From a bacterium (GTDB lineage: Bacteria; Ratteibacteria; UBA8468; B48-G9; JAFGKM01), in NCBI GenBank assembly GCA_035371905.1, contig DAORXQ010000007.1, forward strand, positions 1 to 39,678: a stretch of 39,678 nt of DNA, in the 5' to 3' direction. Positions 1 to 9,396 of this stretch are shown one piece after another. A program made the translations under genes and the position numbers. The notes under the pieces were generated by a model. The model was not told the DNA's origin. It did no database searches and saw nothing but the letters and a program-made list of their open reading frames with translations. Position 1 is the first letter of the stretch. Each line of letters starts with the position of its first letter.

Positions 1-369
1 GGAAATATTGGAATATCCCTCTTTTTTATATTTTTTAAAAAGAAGAAATCCAAATTTCCATTTAATATCTAAAATTCTGGTTATTTCATAATAAAAATAA
101 TGTTTATTAAGTGTTTCTATTATCAACTTTTTTTCCTCTTCAGGAAAAACAGAAATATTCTTAATTATTCCTATTTCTTCTATTTCACCCGTTTCTTTCT
201 GATAGAAAATTGAAATGAAATTATAGGGATTGGTAACAGGGAAACATGAAACTGCAAAAACACTCTTATAAAGAATTCCATCTTCTATTAAAAAAAGATT
301 AATTGTATTGAATTCTCCTTTTAAAATTTTAATATTATCCGGGGTCAAATATTCTTTTTTAATTTCCAT
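1..369 (-). CDS. DUF1854 family protein (C-terminus cut by window edge)
   Basis: Read on the minus strand from the ATG at 369, the frame stays open for 123 codons to the window edge, so the stop lies outside. The start overlaps the end of the upstream ABC transporter gene by 11 bp, implying one transcript. Recognisable family features are LTPDN near the N-terminus, a FPVTNPYNFISIFY stretch, EIGIIKNI in the middle and RILDIKWKFGF near the visible end. This matches DUF1854 as I remember it, a family of about 130 residues often encoded beside an ABC exporter and annotated as cyanophycin-metabolism-associated. It has no signal peptide or membrane segment, so it is probably a cytosolic partner of the transporter. 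The exact function is unknown, and no cyanophycin synthetase or cyanophycinase is in this window. Confidence 0.7.
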   Translation of the reverse strand, partial: MEIKKEYLTPDNIKILKGEFNTINLFLIEDGILYKSVFAVSCFPVTNPYNFISIFYQKETGEIEEIGIIKNISVFPEEEKKLIIETLNKHYFYYEITRILDIKWKFGFLLFKKYKKEGYSNIS

Positions 370-2527
370 GTATCAATGCTCCATCAATACTTGAAAGTTG
401 TGTCTGCATAACAATAAGATTATAGTATATACCTCTTTTTTCCATTAATTCATTATGATTTCCAATTTCTGCAATTCTTCCATTATCTATAACAATAATT
501 TTATCAGATTCTTTTAAAGTTGAGAGACGATGAGCAATAATAATAGTAGTTCTGCCCTTCCAGAGTGAAGATAAAGCATCCTGAATTTTTTTCTCCGATT
601 CTGTATCAACAGAAGATGTTGCTTCATCAAGAATCAGAATAGGAGGGTCACATAAGACTGCCCTTGCAATTGTTATTCTCTGTTTTTCCCCACCAGAAAG
701 TCCTGCACCTCTCTCTCCAAGTAAAGTATCATAACCGTTTGGAAATTTCATAATGAATTCATGAGCATTGGCAACTTTCGCTGCATTGATAATTTCCTCA
801 AAAGTAGCATCTGGCTTTCCATAGGATATATTTTCAGAAATTGTTCCTCTAAATAAAAAAGGTTCCTGTAATACAAGTCCTATATGTTTCCTCAATTCAT
901 ATGAAGGTATATCTTTTAGATTTTTTCCATCTATTAAAATTTCTCCTTCTTGAACATCATAGAATTTACATAATAAATTAACAAGAGTAGTTTTCCCACT
1001 CCCACTCCTTCCAACTATTCCGACTATTTCCCCAGGTTCTATTTTAAAACTCACATTTTTTATAACAGGTTGATACGGGTCATAACCAAAAGTTACATTT
1101 CTAAATTCAATTTCACCTTTAATTTTCATAAGTTTCACTGCCCTTTTTGGTTCTTTAACCTGTGGTTCAGTATCAAGAACTTCAAAAATTCTATGACTGG
1201 CGGTTGTAAAATTACTGAACCAGGTTGATAAAAGGGTAAGATTTGTTAAAGGTGAATAAAACATACCAATATAACTCAAAAAAGCCATTAATTCACCAAG
1301 AGTTAATTTCCCCTCAAGAACATTTTTACCTCCAACATACCATATAATCAAACCACCTAAACTGAAGAGAAAAGCCATGAGTGGATTGAAAACAGAAATG
1401 TTTATATTGACTGTCCTGACCGAATCCTTTAATTTATCAGCGTAGAAAGTAAATCTATTAAATTCTTTTTCTTCCTGAGAAAATGCCTTTACTGTTTTTA
1501 TTCCAGAAAGAACATTATTCAAAAATGTTGAAAGTTTTGCCTGACTATCCCAGACCTTATAATATTTTGGATAAACACCACGCCAGAATATAAGGGTTCC
1601 AATCACTACAAATGGTATAGGTATCATAACATATAAAGCAAGTAACCAGTTTATTGAAAAAAGCATAATACCTATTCCAATTAACATAAATATATTTAAG
1701 AGGAAACCCTGTCCTGCCTGAGTTACAAAACCATGAAATGCTTCAACATCAGAAGAAAATCTTGTCATTATAGTTCCAACTGAATTTATGTCGTAGTAAC
1801 TCAAAGACAATTCTTCAAGTTTTTTGAATAATTTTTTTCTCAAATTATTTGTAATCAGTGTCCCGACAGAAGTGGATATAGTTCCTACAAGCATATTAAT
1901 CTGGGCACGGAAAAATTCAGCACTGACAAGTATAATTACAAGATATGGAAGCCAGTCAACATGTTTTCGGGTGGTTAAAACTTCATCTACAAGAATTTTT
2001 GTAATTCTTGGAGGTATTAAACTTAAGGCAACTCCTATAACCATTAAAAAGAAAATAATAAAAATCCATCCAATATGCTCAGAAAGTAAAGAAAAAACTC
2101 TTGATAATATTGCTCCCTGTTTTAAACAATTTGGACATGTGGACTCTTCCGTCTGCAAAGGGAATCCACATTTCTGACATAAAAATGGATGGGGTTGATT
2201 TAATATATCATTGGAAACAGGTTGTCCTGATTTTAAATTTTGTACCTGGGTTATAAAACGAGAAAATTTATATCTGTTTGAATTTGTGAACCTAAATATG
2301 TCAATAAAATATCCATCTATTTTAATTTGAAAAAAAGCACTTCCAACCGTCTGTCGTATATTAAAAGATTCTATCCTTTTTAAATCAAAAGAAATTTTTT
2401 CCTGAAATCCTTTTTCAGGAATTATATAAAGTTTATCAGATGTAGCAACAATCCTAATTTTTGCAGGATTGCCGAATAAATCAAGGTCTGCTTCTGTTTC
2501 CAGTTTTATATCCTTTATTTCTTCCAT
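359..2527 (-). CDS. ABC exporter with N-terminal PH-like region and zinc ribbon
   Basis: This is a 722-aa half-transporter fusing membrane and ATPase domains. Residues 1-105 are an extra soluble beta-rich region, possibly PH-like. A zinc ribbon follows with C117-x2-C120 and C131-x2-C134. A six-helix exporter domain spans about 150-440. The ATPase domain spans about 470-715, with Walker A GRSGSGKTT (506-514), Q-loop Q554, LSGGEKQR signature (610-617), Walker B ILILDE (630-635) and H-loop H666. All catalytic motifs are intact, so it should be an active exporter working as a homodimer. Ordinary exporters of this type are about 580-600 aa; the extra length is the N-terminal module. It is co-transcribed with the DUF1854 gene. 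The substrate is unknown. The same architecture is annotated as a cyanophycin-associated ABC transporter in other bacteria. Confidence 0.88.
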   Translation of the reverse strand: MEEIKDIKLETEADLDLFGNPAKIRIVATSDKLYIIPEKGFQEKISFDLKRIESFNIRQTVGSAFFQIKIDGYFIDIFRFTNSNRYKFSRFITQVQNLKSGQPVSNDILNQPHPFLCQKCGFPLQTEESTCPNCLKQGAILSRVFSLLSEHIGWIFIIFFLMVIGVALSLIPPRITKILVDEVLTTRKHVDWLPYLVIILVSAEFFRAQINMLVGTISTSVGTLITNNLRKKLFKKLEELSLSYYDINSVGTIMTRFSSDVEAFHGFVTQAGQGFLLNIFMLIGIGIMLFSINWLLALYVMIPIPFVVIGTLIFWRGVYPKYYKVWDSQAKLSTFLNNVLSGIKTVKAFSQEEKEFNRFTFYADKLKDSVRTVNINISVFNPLMAFLFSLGGLIIWYVGGKNVLEGKLTLGELMAFLSYIGMFYSPLTNLTLLSTWFSNFTTASHRIFEVLDTEPQVKEPKRAVKLMKIKGEIEFRNVTFGYDPYQPVIKNVSFKIEPGEIVGIVGRSGSGKTTLVNLLCKFYDVQEGEILIDGKNLKDIPSYELRKHIGLVLQEPFLFRGTISENISYGKPDATFEEIINAAKVANAHEFIMKFPNGYDTLLGERGAGLSGGEKQRITIARAVLCDPPILILDEATSSVDTESEKKIQDALSSLWKGRTTIIIAHRLSTLKESDKIIVIDNGRIAEIGNHNELMEKRGIYYNLIVMQTQLSSIDGALIHGN

Positions 2528-2563
2528 TTTCTTTAGAATTTTCCGAGTTTTTAATTTTTAAAT

Positions 2564-2593
2564 ATTATACCAGATATTCTTGAAAAATATAAA
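2564..2593 (-). promoter_or_regulatory. Extended -10 promoter for the ABC exporter gene
   Basis: On the minus strand, TGGTATAAT gives a perfect -10 (plus-strand 2564-2569) with the TGn extension. A weak -35 candidate TTTATA lies 18 bp upstream at 2588-2593. The start codon is about 36 bp downstream of the -10. This lies in the 143-bp gap between the divergent ABC and polysaccharide-export genes. Inferred from sequence only. Confidence 0.5.
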
Positions 2594-2670
2594 AGAGTGT
2601 GATAAATTTTAATAATCTCAAACATCTTTTTAAAATTGTTAGTTTTTTTGTTTAAAATAAAGGAAATGAA

Positions 2671-4560
2671 ATGAAAATTGAAAAATTTTACAGGATAATA
2701 AAAATTGACTGGTCACATTTTTTGAAAAAATTAGTTTTTACATTTATTATTTGTTTTTTCTCTTTTAAATTAAACTGTGAAGTTTTTTCTGGATATCCTG
2801 AATTAAAAATATTTGGAGAGGATTTTTTTGAAAATTACACCCCACTTTTAAAAACCCACCAGTTACCTTTAAGTGATGATTATATTTTAGGACCTGGAGA
2901 TACACTTATTATCAATGTGTGGGGATTTTTTGAACAGGAGTATCAAAAAGAAGTTGAAACAGATGGAAGTATTTTTATTTCAGGGATTGGTAAAATTTAT
3001 CTTGCGGGAAAACCACTGAAGGAAGTCAAAAAAATAATTGAGGATAAATTCTATAAAAAATATAAGAATATTCAGGTCTCTGTTTCGGGAGGGAAAATTA
3101 GAACAATTAATATTTATATTCTTGGAGAAGTTAAAAAACCAGGAGTTTATGAAATTTTTCCTTTTTTAAACATAATAGATGTAATTGCCATAGCAGGTGG
3201 TCCAAATAAAAATGGTAGTTTAAGAAGAATTGAAATAATTAAAAATGATGGAGGAAAAGAACTTATTGACATCTATCCAATTCTTCTTAAAGGTGAAAAA
3301 CCAAAAGTTTTTCAATTCCAGAGCGGAGACACTGTTTTTGTTCATCAATCAGAAAATCTTGTCGGAATTACAGGTGGAGTACGAAGACCTGCAATATATG
3401 AATTGAAAAATATGGAATTAAAAGAATTGATTGATTTATCAGGTGGTTTTTTACCGGTTGCAGATATTTCTCATATTCAAATTGAAAGAATTGATAAAGA
3501 AAAAGGGAGAGTGTTAATTGATATAAAGGAGAAAGATATCTTAAATCTCTCTTTAAAAAATTTTGATGTAGTAAAAGTTCCATTATTAAGTTCTCAATCT
3601 TTTTATCAGGTTTCAATAACAGGTGCTGTAAAAACACAGAGAGTTTATGGATGGAAAGAAGGGATTAAAATAAGTAATATTTTAAAAAAAGATGATTTAT
3701 TACCATTTGCTGAAACAGAAAAAGCAGAAATTATAAGAATTGAAAATGGATATAGAAAAATTATTTCTTTTTCTCCTGAAAAACTTTTTTCAGGAGATAC
3801 AAATAATGATTTAAATCTTTTACCTCAGGATAAAATTGTAATTTATTCAAAAGAAAGACCTGAAAAAAAAGTTGTAATTACCGGAGAAGTAAAGTACCCT
3901 GGAGAATATGTAATTGAAAGTGGAGAAAAAATAAGCAACATTATAAAAAGAGCAGGTAATTTTACTTCTTCTGCTTATCCAAAAGGAATTGTATTTTTAA
4001 GGGAATCGGTGAAAAAACAAAAAGAAGAAGAAATAGAAAAACTATTAAAAGAAAAAAGAGAAACATTGAATTCTGCATTAAAAACTGCTCAAAACACAGA
4101 AGAAAAACAGGTAATTGAAAAAACTTTAATAGCGGTTGAAAAACTTGCAGAAGTTAAACCACAGGGAAGAATAATCATAAAAATGGATGATTTTGAAAAA
4201 TTTGAAAATAGTGTTTATGATATTTCTCTTGAAAACGGAGATATTATTTATATACCCAAAAAACCTGTATATGTTTCAGTAGTTGGAGAAGTCAATAATC
4301 CAGCAAATGTATTGTATGAACCTGATTTAACTCTGAATGATTATATTCAAAAGACAGGTGGCTTTACAAAAGATGCTGATAGAAAAAGTATTTTTATTGT
4401 TAGAGTTGACGGTTCAAGTGATAGAAATTTAGAAAAAATCAGTGAAGGAGACACCATTATTATTCCTTTTGAACCAAGAGGAGAGAAATTAAGATTCATT
4501 AAAGATATAATGCAAATTTTCTATCAAATAGCGGTTGGAGTAGGAGTGTTAATAAAATGA
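2671..4560 (+). CDS. Wza-like polysaccharide export protein with several SLBB domains
   Basis: This 629-aa protein is the outer-membrane export channel component for a capsular or exopolysaccharide. A hydrophobic segment at about 20-36 looks like a signal peptide or anchor; there is no clear lipobox. The Poly_export domain starts at DYILGPGDTLIINVWG (70-85). Several SLBB beta-grasp repeats follow, seen as GEVKKPGVY (152-160), GGVRRPAIY, TGAVKTQRVY, GEVKYPGEY and GEVNNPANV. A charged, probably helical insert of about 50 residues (KEEEIEKLLKEKRETL onward) sits inside a late SLBB repeat. The C-terminus ends in a hydrophobic helix, like the Wza barrel helix. The start at 2671 has an AAGGA site 6 bp upstream. 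The stop overlaps the next start by 4 bp, so the two are translationally coupled. Confidence 0.88.
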   Translation: MKIEKFYRIIKIDWSHFLKKLVFTFIICFFSFKLNCEVFSGYPELKIFGEDFFENYTPLLKTHQLPLSDDYILGPGDTLIINVWGFFEQEYQKEVETDGSIFISGIGKIYLAGKPLKEVKKIIEDKFYKKYKNIQVSVSGGKIRTINIYILGEVKKPGVYEIFPFLNIIDVIAIAGGPNKNGSLRRIEIIKNDGGKELIDIYPILLKGEKPKVFQFQSGDTVFVHQSENLVGITGGVRRPAIYELKNMELKELIDLSGGFLPVADISHIQIERIDKEKGRVLIDIKEKDILNLSLKNFDVVKVPLLSSQSFYQVSITGAVKTQRVYGWKEGIKISNILKKDDLLPFAETEKAEIIRIENGYRKIISFSPEKLFSGDTNNDLNLLPQDKIVIYSKERPEKKVVITGEVKYPGEYVIESGEKISNIIKRAGNFTSSAYPKGIVFLRESVKKQKEEEIEKLLKEKRETLNSALKTAQNTEEKQVIEKTLIAVEKLAEVKPQGRIIIKMDDFEKFENSVYDISLENGDIIYIPKKPVYVSVVGEVNNPANVLYEPDLTLNDYIQKTGGFTKDADRKSIFIVRVDGSSDRNLEKISEGDTIIIPFEPRGEKLRFIKDIMQIFYQIAVGVGVLIK

Positions 4561-5606
4561 ATAGAGAAAAAGTAAAAAATGGAATTTTAAAGGGAAGTCC
4601 TATAAAAAGACATATAATTTTACTTATTCTAACATATATCGCGGTAATAAACCTTACAGTGCTCTTTTATTTAATTACACCTAAATATTACAGAGCAACA
4701 TCTACTATTTTGCAACCTCCTGAATCAGAAGTCAGTTTATCTTCCTCACAAACAGCAAAATTTTCAAAAGAACCCCTTTCTCTTATAAGAACAAATACAG
4801 AACTTTTTTTCTCCATCCTTAACAGTAGAAGGATGAAAGACGATATAATTGAGAAATTTAATCTCAAAAAACATTACGGTGTATCAAATGATGATGAGGC
4901 AATAGAAATACTTAATGAAAGAACTAACATTTTCTTAACAAAAGATAAAGTAATTCAAATAGATGTTATTGATAGAGACCCGAAAATCGCCGCAGGAATA
5001 GCAAATTTTTATACAGAAAACCTTGATTATTTAATAAAAGAATTAACAATTACCACAGCAAAACAAAACAGGATATTCATTGAAAAAAGATTGAAAGAAA
5101 CAACTGAACTTATTGAGGAATTGGAAAAACGACTAACTACAATTCAGAATACCAATAAACTTGTTATTGACCAGGATTTAACTCAAATATCACAAACAGG
5201 CGGTAAACTTATGGAACAACTTATAAATAAACAACTTGAACTTGAAAAAGAAAGACAGATTTTAGATGATAAAGACCCTAAAATTATAATGCTTAAAAAT
5301 GAAATAAAAGAAATACAATCTTCTCTTGCAAAATTACTTGGCTCTCAGGATGAATTAACAAGAATTTTAAGAGAATTAAAAGTTCAGGAATCTCTATATA
5401 ATTTTCTCACTTCAAAAATGGAAGAAGCAAAAATAGAAGAAACAAGAGATACTCCTGTTGTTCAGATTCTAGATAAAGCAAAAGTTCCTTATAAGGTTTA
5501 CAAACCTGATATAAAATTTATATTACTTCTTGTAAGCAGTATTATAGGCGGAATTGGATTTCTAATTATATTTTTTGACTTCTTAAGATTTCTTGGAACT
5601 ATATAG
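4557..5606 (+). CDS. Wzz-type chain-length determinant protein
   Basis: This 349-aa inner-membrane protein controls polysaccharide chain length and contacts the export channel. It has the classic layout: one transmembrane helix near the N-terminus (about 20-42), a long periplasmic part rich in charged helices (about 150-300, coiled-coil-like), and a second transmembrane helix near the C-terminus (about 320-343). Before the second helix is the usual proline-containing stretch VVQILDKAKVPYKVYKPD. It stops shortly after the second helix, so there is no fused BY-kinase domain, and no separate kinase gene is in the window. The start overlaps the stop of the Wza-like gene as ATGA. Confidence 0.85.
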   Translation: MNREKVKNGILKGSPIKRHIILLILTYIAVINLTVLFYLITPKYYRATSTILQPPESEVSLSSSQTAKFSKEPLSLIRTNTELFFSILNSRRMKDDIIEKFNLKKHYGVSNDDEAIEILNERTNIFLTKDKVIQIDVIDRDPKIAAGIANFYTENLDYLIKELTITTAKQNRIFIEKRLKETTELIEELEKRLTTIQNTNKLVIDQDLTQISQTGGKLMEQLINKQLELEKERQILDDKDPKIIMLKNEIKEIQSSLAKLLGSQDELTRILRELKVQESLYNFLTSKMEEAKIEETRDTPVVQILDKAKVPYKVYKPDIKFILLLVSSIIGGIGFLIIFFDFLRFLGTI

Positions 5607-5617
5607 GAAAGGTTTTT

Positions 5618-6664
5618 ATGGATAGAAGAATATGTGCTTATTATAATTACAAAGGAGATGTTTTTGTTGAAGAAGAACCTATTCCTGAATTGAAAGAAGG
5701 GGAAATTCTTGTTAAAGTTGAGGCAAGTTTAATAAGTCCCGGAACAGAAATAGGTGGAATTAGAAACTTACGAATCTCCCCTGCTCCAACAAAATTTGAG
5801 AAAAGAAGATTTGGATATGCTAATTCAGGAGTAATAGTTGAAATAGGTAAAAAATGTAAAGGATTTAAAATAGGTCAGAGAGTTGCCTGTATGGGTTCTG
5901 GATATGCTTTACACACAAATTATGCCTGTATTCCTCAGAATTTATGTTTTCCATTACCTGATGAATTAAGTTTTGAAGAAGGAACTTTCTGCCATTTATC
6001 TGCAACTGCACTCTGGGCTGTCAAAAGAGGAAAACTTGAAATAGGGGAAAATGTTGTAGTGGCAGGTTTGGGAATTATAGGTCAGATTGTCAGTCAGTTA
6101 TCTAAACTTTCAGGATGTCATGTAATTGGGTGGGATAAATATGATTTAAGAATGGAAAAAGCAGTCCAGAATGGTATAGATAGAGTGATTAATATTGAAA
6201 AAGAAGATTTAGTCAGACAAACAATTGAATTTTCAAGAAATTACGGAATAGATACAGGATTTATCTGTTTTGGTGGAGAAGCAACTGAAACTATAAAATT
6301 ACTTGTTGAAACTATGAAGACAGCACCGGATACACATAAAATGGGAAAGATAGTCATTGTTGGATTGGTTTCTGTAAATTTAAATTTTCCAGTTTATTTA
6401 GGAAATATTGATATACTTTCATCTTCAAGGACTGGACCTGGTTACCATGATGAAAAATGGGAATACGGAGAAGATTATCCACCAGTTTTTGTTCAATGGA
6501 GTACAAAAAGGAATGTTGAAGAAATTTTAATTTTCATAAAAGAAAAAAGATTAAATGTTAAATCACTTATAACAGATATTTTCCCATTAACAGAAATAGC
6601 ATCAGCATGTGAAAAATTAATAAATCATCCAGAAAAAACCTTAGGTGTGATATTAAAACCATAA
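5618..6664 (+). CDS. MDR-family (alcohol dehydrogenase-like) oxidoreductase
   Basis: This 348-aa medium-chain dehydrogenase/reductase has a GroES-like N-terminal half with the LISPGTE motif, followed by a Rossmann fold with VVAGLGIIGQIVSQLSKLSG for NAD(P) binding. The four-cysteine structural zinc loop of classical alcohol dehydrogenases is absent. The C-terminal GPGYHDEKWEYGEDYPP region resembles the dehydrogenase half of bi-domain sugar oxidoreductases, so a sugar or polyol substrate is plausible. It is preceded by AGGAAAGG around 5606-5613 and followed by transketolase after 12 bp, so it sits in the same operon as the export genes. The exact substrate cannot be read from the sequence. Confidence 0.75.
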   Translation: MDRRICAYYNYKGDVFVEEEPIPELKEGEILVKVEASLISPGTEIGGIRNLRISPAPTKFEKRRFGYANSGVIVEIGKKCKGFKIGQRVACMGSGYALHTNYACIPQNLCFPLPDELSFEEGTFCHLSATALWAVKRGKLEIGENVVVAGLGIIGQIVSQLSKLSGCHVIGWDKYDLRMEKAVQNGIDRVINIEKEDLVRQTIEFSRNYGIDTGFICFGGEATETIKLLVETMKTAPDTHKMGKIVIVGLVSVNLNFPVYLGNIDILSSSRTGPGYHDEKWEYGEDYPPVFVQWSTKRNVEEILIFIKEKRLNVKSLITDIFPLTEIASACEKLINHPEKTLGVILKP

Positions 6665-6676
6665 AAAGGAGGGAAT

Positions 6677-8593
6677 ATGAGATTTCAGAAAGATACTCTC
6701 TCAAATGAGGACTTGAAAAAACTTGAAGATTTAAGAAAAAATTGCATAAGAGATATTCTAACAATGACAACAATTGCAAATTCAGGCCATCCCGGAGGAG
6801 CAATTTCTTCTCTTGATATTTATCTTATTGTTTTTTCTTATGCAAATATTTCACCTTTAAAAATAGATGACCCTGAAAGAGATAAAATAGTTGTAAGTCA
6901 TGGACATACATCTGCAGGTGTTTATTCTGTTCTTGGACGTCTCGGTTTTTTTGACATTGATATGGCAATCAGTACATTCAGAAAAACAGGAAGTATTTTT
7001 GAAGGACATATTGTAAGAAAAGTGCCTGGAGTTGAATGGGGAACAGGAAATCTTGGACAGGGACTTTCTGCAGGATGTGGTTTTGTCCTTGCAGATAAAC
7101 TCAACAATAGAAATTCATATACTTTTGTTTTGATGAGTGATGGTGAACAAACAAAAGGTCAAGTTGGTGAAGCGAGAAGATTTGCTATTAAATATGGATT
7201 GAATAAACTAAAAGTAATTATTGACTACAACAAAATTCAGATAAGTGGAAAAACTGATAAAGTTATGCCTTGCAGAATCAAAGAAAATTATCTTGCAGAT
7301 GGGTGGGAAGTTATTGAATGTGATGGTCATGATTTTACCCAACTATATAATTGTATAAAAAAATCTTTATCAATTGATAAACCAACCTGTATACTTGCTC
7401 ATACAGTAATGGGTAAAGGAATTTCTTTTATGGAAAATGAATATAAATATCATGGAAAACCATTATCAGAAGAAGAATATTTAAAAGCGATGGAGGAACT
7501 TAAACTTGAACCTGTATTGGAAAAATACAAAAAGATGAGAGAAAAAGATTGGAAATTCCCCGAAAGAAAATTTTATTTTTCTCCTTCAATTAACACTGGA
7601 AAGCCGATTGTCTATGGTAAAGAAGAAAAAACAGATAACAGAACAGCATATGGAAAAGCACTACTTGATATAGCAAAGATTAATAAGGAAAATAAAGAGT
7701 ATCCCGTAATTGTTTTTGATTGTGACCTTGCTTCAAGTGTAAAAACAGATTTTTTTGAAAAGGAATTCCCAGAAAGATTTTTCCAGGTAGGTGTTCAGGA
7801 ACATAATGCAGCAACAATAAGTGGAGCAATCTCAACGGATAAATTCATAACATTTTTTTCTGATTTTGGTGTATTTGGTATTGATGAAACATTCAATCAA
7901 CAACGACTTAATGACCAGAATTTTACTAATTTAAAACTTGTATGCACGCACCTTGGACTTGATGTTGGAGAAGATGGGAAAACACATCAGTGCATTGATT
8001 ATATCGGAGTTTTAAGAAACTTATATGGATTTAAAATTATAATTCCAGCAGACCCAAATCAAACAGACAGGGTTATAAGGTATATTGCGGACAAACCGGG
8101 AAACTGGTTTGTTGGAATGGGAAGAAGTAGAATTCCTGTGATATTGAAAGAAAATGGTGAAGTATTTTTTGATGAGAATTATAAATTTGAATATGGCAGG
8201 GCAGACATAATAAGAGAAGGTAAAGATGGATATATTCTAACTTATGGATGTATGGTTTACAGAGCTATTAAAGTTCATGAGAAATTAAAAGAAAATGATG
8301 TAGATATAGGAATTATGAATTTCAGTTGTCCGACAGTGATTGATGAAGAAAAGATAAAAATTGCCATAAATACAGGACTTATAATAACCTATGAAGACCA
8401 TCATATAGATACAGGAATTGGTTCAACAGTTGCTCTATATCTTGCTGAAAAAAGTATAAAGGTTAATTTTTTGAGATTTGGGATTAAAAATTATGGTGCT
8501 TCTGGGAATCCTGATGAATTATTTAAAAAAGAAGGTATATCTCCTGAAGATATTGTTGAAAAAATTATAAAGTTTAAAAAGGAGGTATTATGA
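6677..8593 (+). CDS. tkt: Transketolase
   Basis: This 638-aa single-chain transketolase contains the thiamine-diphosphate domain, pyrimidine domain and C-terminal domain in one polypeptide. Visible features are SGHPGG (H38), SHGHTSAGVYS (H75, H77) and the ThDP/magnesium motif SDGEQTKGQ ending in NKIQISG (154-191); the first residue is Ser rather than the usual Gly of GDG. The pyrimidine-domain glutamate lies in FQVGVQEHNAATISGAIS. It transfers two-carbon ketol units in the non-oxidative pentose phosphate pathway. A strong AAGGAGG site precedes the start. It overlaps the next gene by 4 bp. Specialised transketolase-like enzymes share this fold, so the substrate is a family-level assignment. 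Confidence 0.85.
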   Translation: MRFQKDTLSNEDLKKLEDLRKNCIRDILTMTTIANSGHPGGAISSLDIYLIVFSYANISPLKIDDPERDKIVVSHGHTSAGVYSVLGRLGFFDIDMAISTFRKTGSIFEGHIVRKVPGVEWGTGNLGQGLSAGCGFVLADKLNNRNSYTFVLMSDGEQTKGQVGEARRFAIKYGLNKLKVIIDYNKIQISGKTDKVMPCRIKENYLADGWEVIECDGHDFTQLYNCIKKSLSIDKPTCILAHTVMGKGISFMENEYKYHGKPLSEEEYLKAMEELKLEPVLEKYKKMREKDWKFPERKFYFSPSINTGKPIVYGKEEKTDNRTAYGKALLDIAKINKENKEYPVIVFDCDLASSVKTDFFEKEFPERFFQVGVQEHNAATISGAISTDKFITFFSDFGVFGIDETFNQQRLNDQNFTNLKLVCTHLGLDVGEDGKTHQCIDYIGVLRNLYGFKIIIPADPNQTDRVIRYIADKPGNWFVGMGRSRIPVILKENGEVFFDENYKFEYGRADIIREGKDGYILTYGCMVYRAIKVHEKLKENDVDIGIMNFSCPTVIDEEKIKIAINTGLIITYEDHHIDTGIGSTVALYLAEKSIKVNFLRFGIKNYGASGNPDELFKKEGISPEDIVEKIIKFKKEVL

Positions 8594-9342
8594 AATTTGA
8601 AATTTTTGGTGGTAATCTTCAATTTGTAAAAGTGTATATTTCTCAGGGAGAAGAAATTTATGCTGAAGCAGGAAAAATGATGTTTAAAAGTAGTAATGTA
8701 AACATGGAAACCAGAATGACATCTCAATCAACAAAAGACCTTTTAAAAGATGTTTTAACCAGGACAATTACTGGTGAATCAATTTTTATGACTTATTTTA
8801 CCTGTTATGATAAAGAGGGCTATGTTGCTTTTGCGGGAGATTTCCCCGGTAAAATTCAGGCGATTGAGTTAAAACCAGGAATTTCTTTTATTGCCCAGAG
8901 AGATGCTTTTATATGTGCTGAAAGCAGAGTAAAATTTGGAATTACTTTTCAGAAAAAAGTAGGTCCTGCCTTTTTTGGAGGAGAAGGTTTTATACTTGAA
9001 AAATTCACAGGTCCTGGAACAGTTTTTATTCATGCAGGCGGAGATTTTTATGAAATTGATTTAAAAGAAAATGAAAAAATTCATATTGATACAGGTTGTA
9101 TAGTTGGATTTGAAGAAACAGTTGATTATGACGTTGAGTTTGTAAAGGATATAAAAACAGCAATTTTTGGCGGAGAGGGATTATTTCTTGCAACATTAAC
9201 CGGTCCTGGAAAGATAATCTTACAGAGTATGACCCTTGCAAGATTAAGAAGAGAACTTGGAGGTTTCGGATTGAAAAAAGGCGGAGGAGAAAAATTTGGA
9301 CTCGGAGGTTTACTTGGTGGTATTTTAGGCAGTGAGGATTAA
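8590..9342 (+). CDS. AIM24 / TIGR00266 family protein
   Basis: This 250-aa protein is built of glycine-rich beta-strands. Repeated elements such as FFGGEGFILEKFTGPGTVFIHAGG and a second copy, IFGGEGLFLATLTGPGKIIL, are characteristic of the AIM24/TIGR00266 family, which has a double-stranded beta-helix fold. The C-terminal tail is glycine-rich (GGFGLKKGGGEKFGLGGLLGG). There is no signal peptide. The family is widespread, but its biochemical role is unknown. It is coupled to transketolase by a 4-bp overlap and is the last gene before the gatC promoter. Confidence 0.8.
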   Translation: MKFEIFGGNLQFVKVYISQGEEIYAEAGKMMFKSSNVNMETRMTSQSTKDLLKDVLTRTITGESIFMTYFTCYDKEGYVAFAGDFPGKIQAIELKPGISFIAQRDAFICAESRVKFGITFQKKVGPAFFGGEGFILEKFTGPGTVFIHAGGDFYEIDLKENEKIHIDTGCIVGFEETVDYDVEFVKDIKTAIFGGEGLFLATLTGPGKIILQSMTLARLRRELGGFGLKKGGGEKFGLGGLLGGILGSED

Positions 9343-9361
9343 TTTTTCTAAAGTTTAAAAT

Positions 9362-9390
9362 TTGACTTAAATTAAGTTTAATTTTATAAT
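9362..9390 (+). promoter_or_regulatory. Near-consensus sigma70 promoter placed for a leaderless gatC mRNA
   Basis: TTGACT at 9362-9367, a 17-bp spacer and a perfect TATAAT at 9385-9390 form a near-consensus promoter. The gatC ATG begins at 9397, only 6 bp after the -10, where RNA polymerase would normally start transcription. The stretch between -10 and ATG is all T with no Shine-Dalgarno. This marks the start of the gatC-to-isomerase operon. Confidence 0.8.
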
Positions 9391-9396
9391 TTTTTT

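Noticed and set aside
1824..2177. Plus-strand open frame opposite the ABC exporter
   Set aside because: It is antisense to a clearly coding region with intact ABC motifs, has no Shine-Dalgarno and no recognisable domain.
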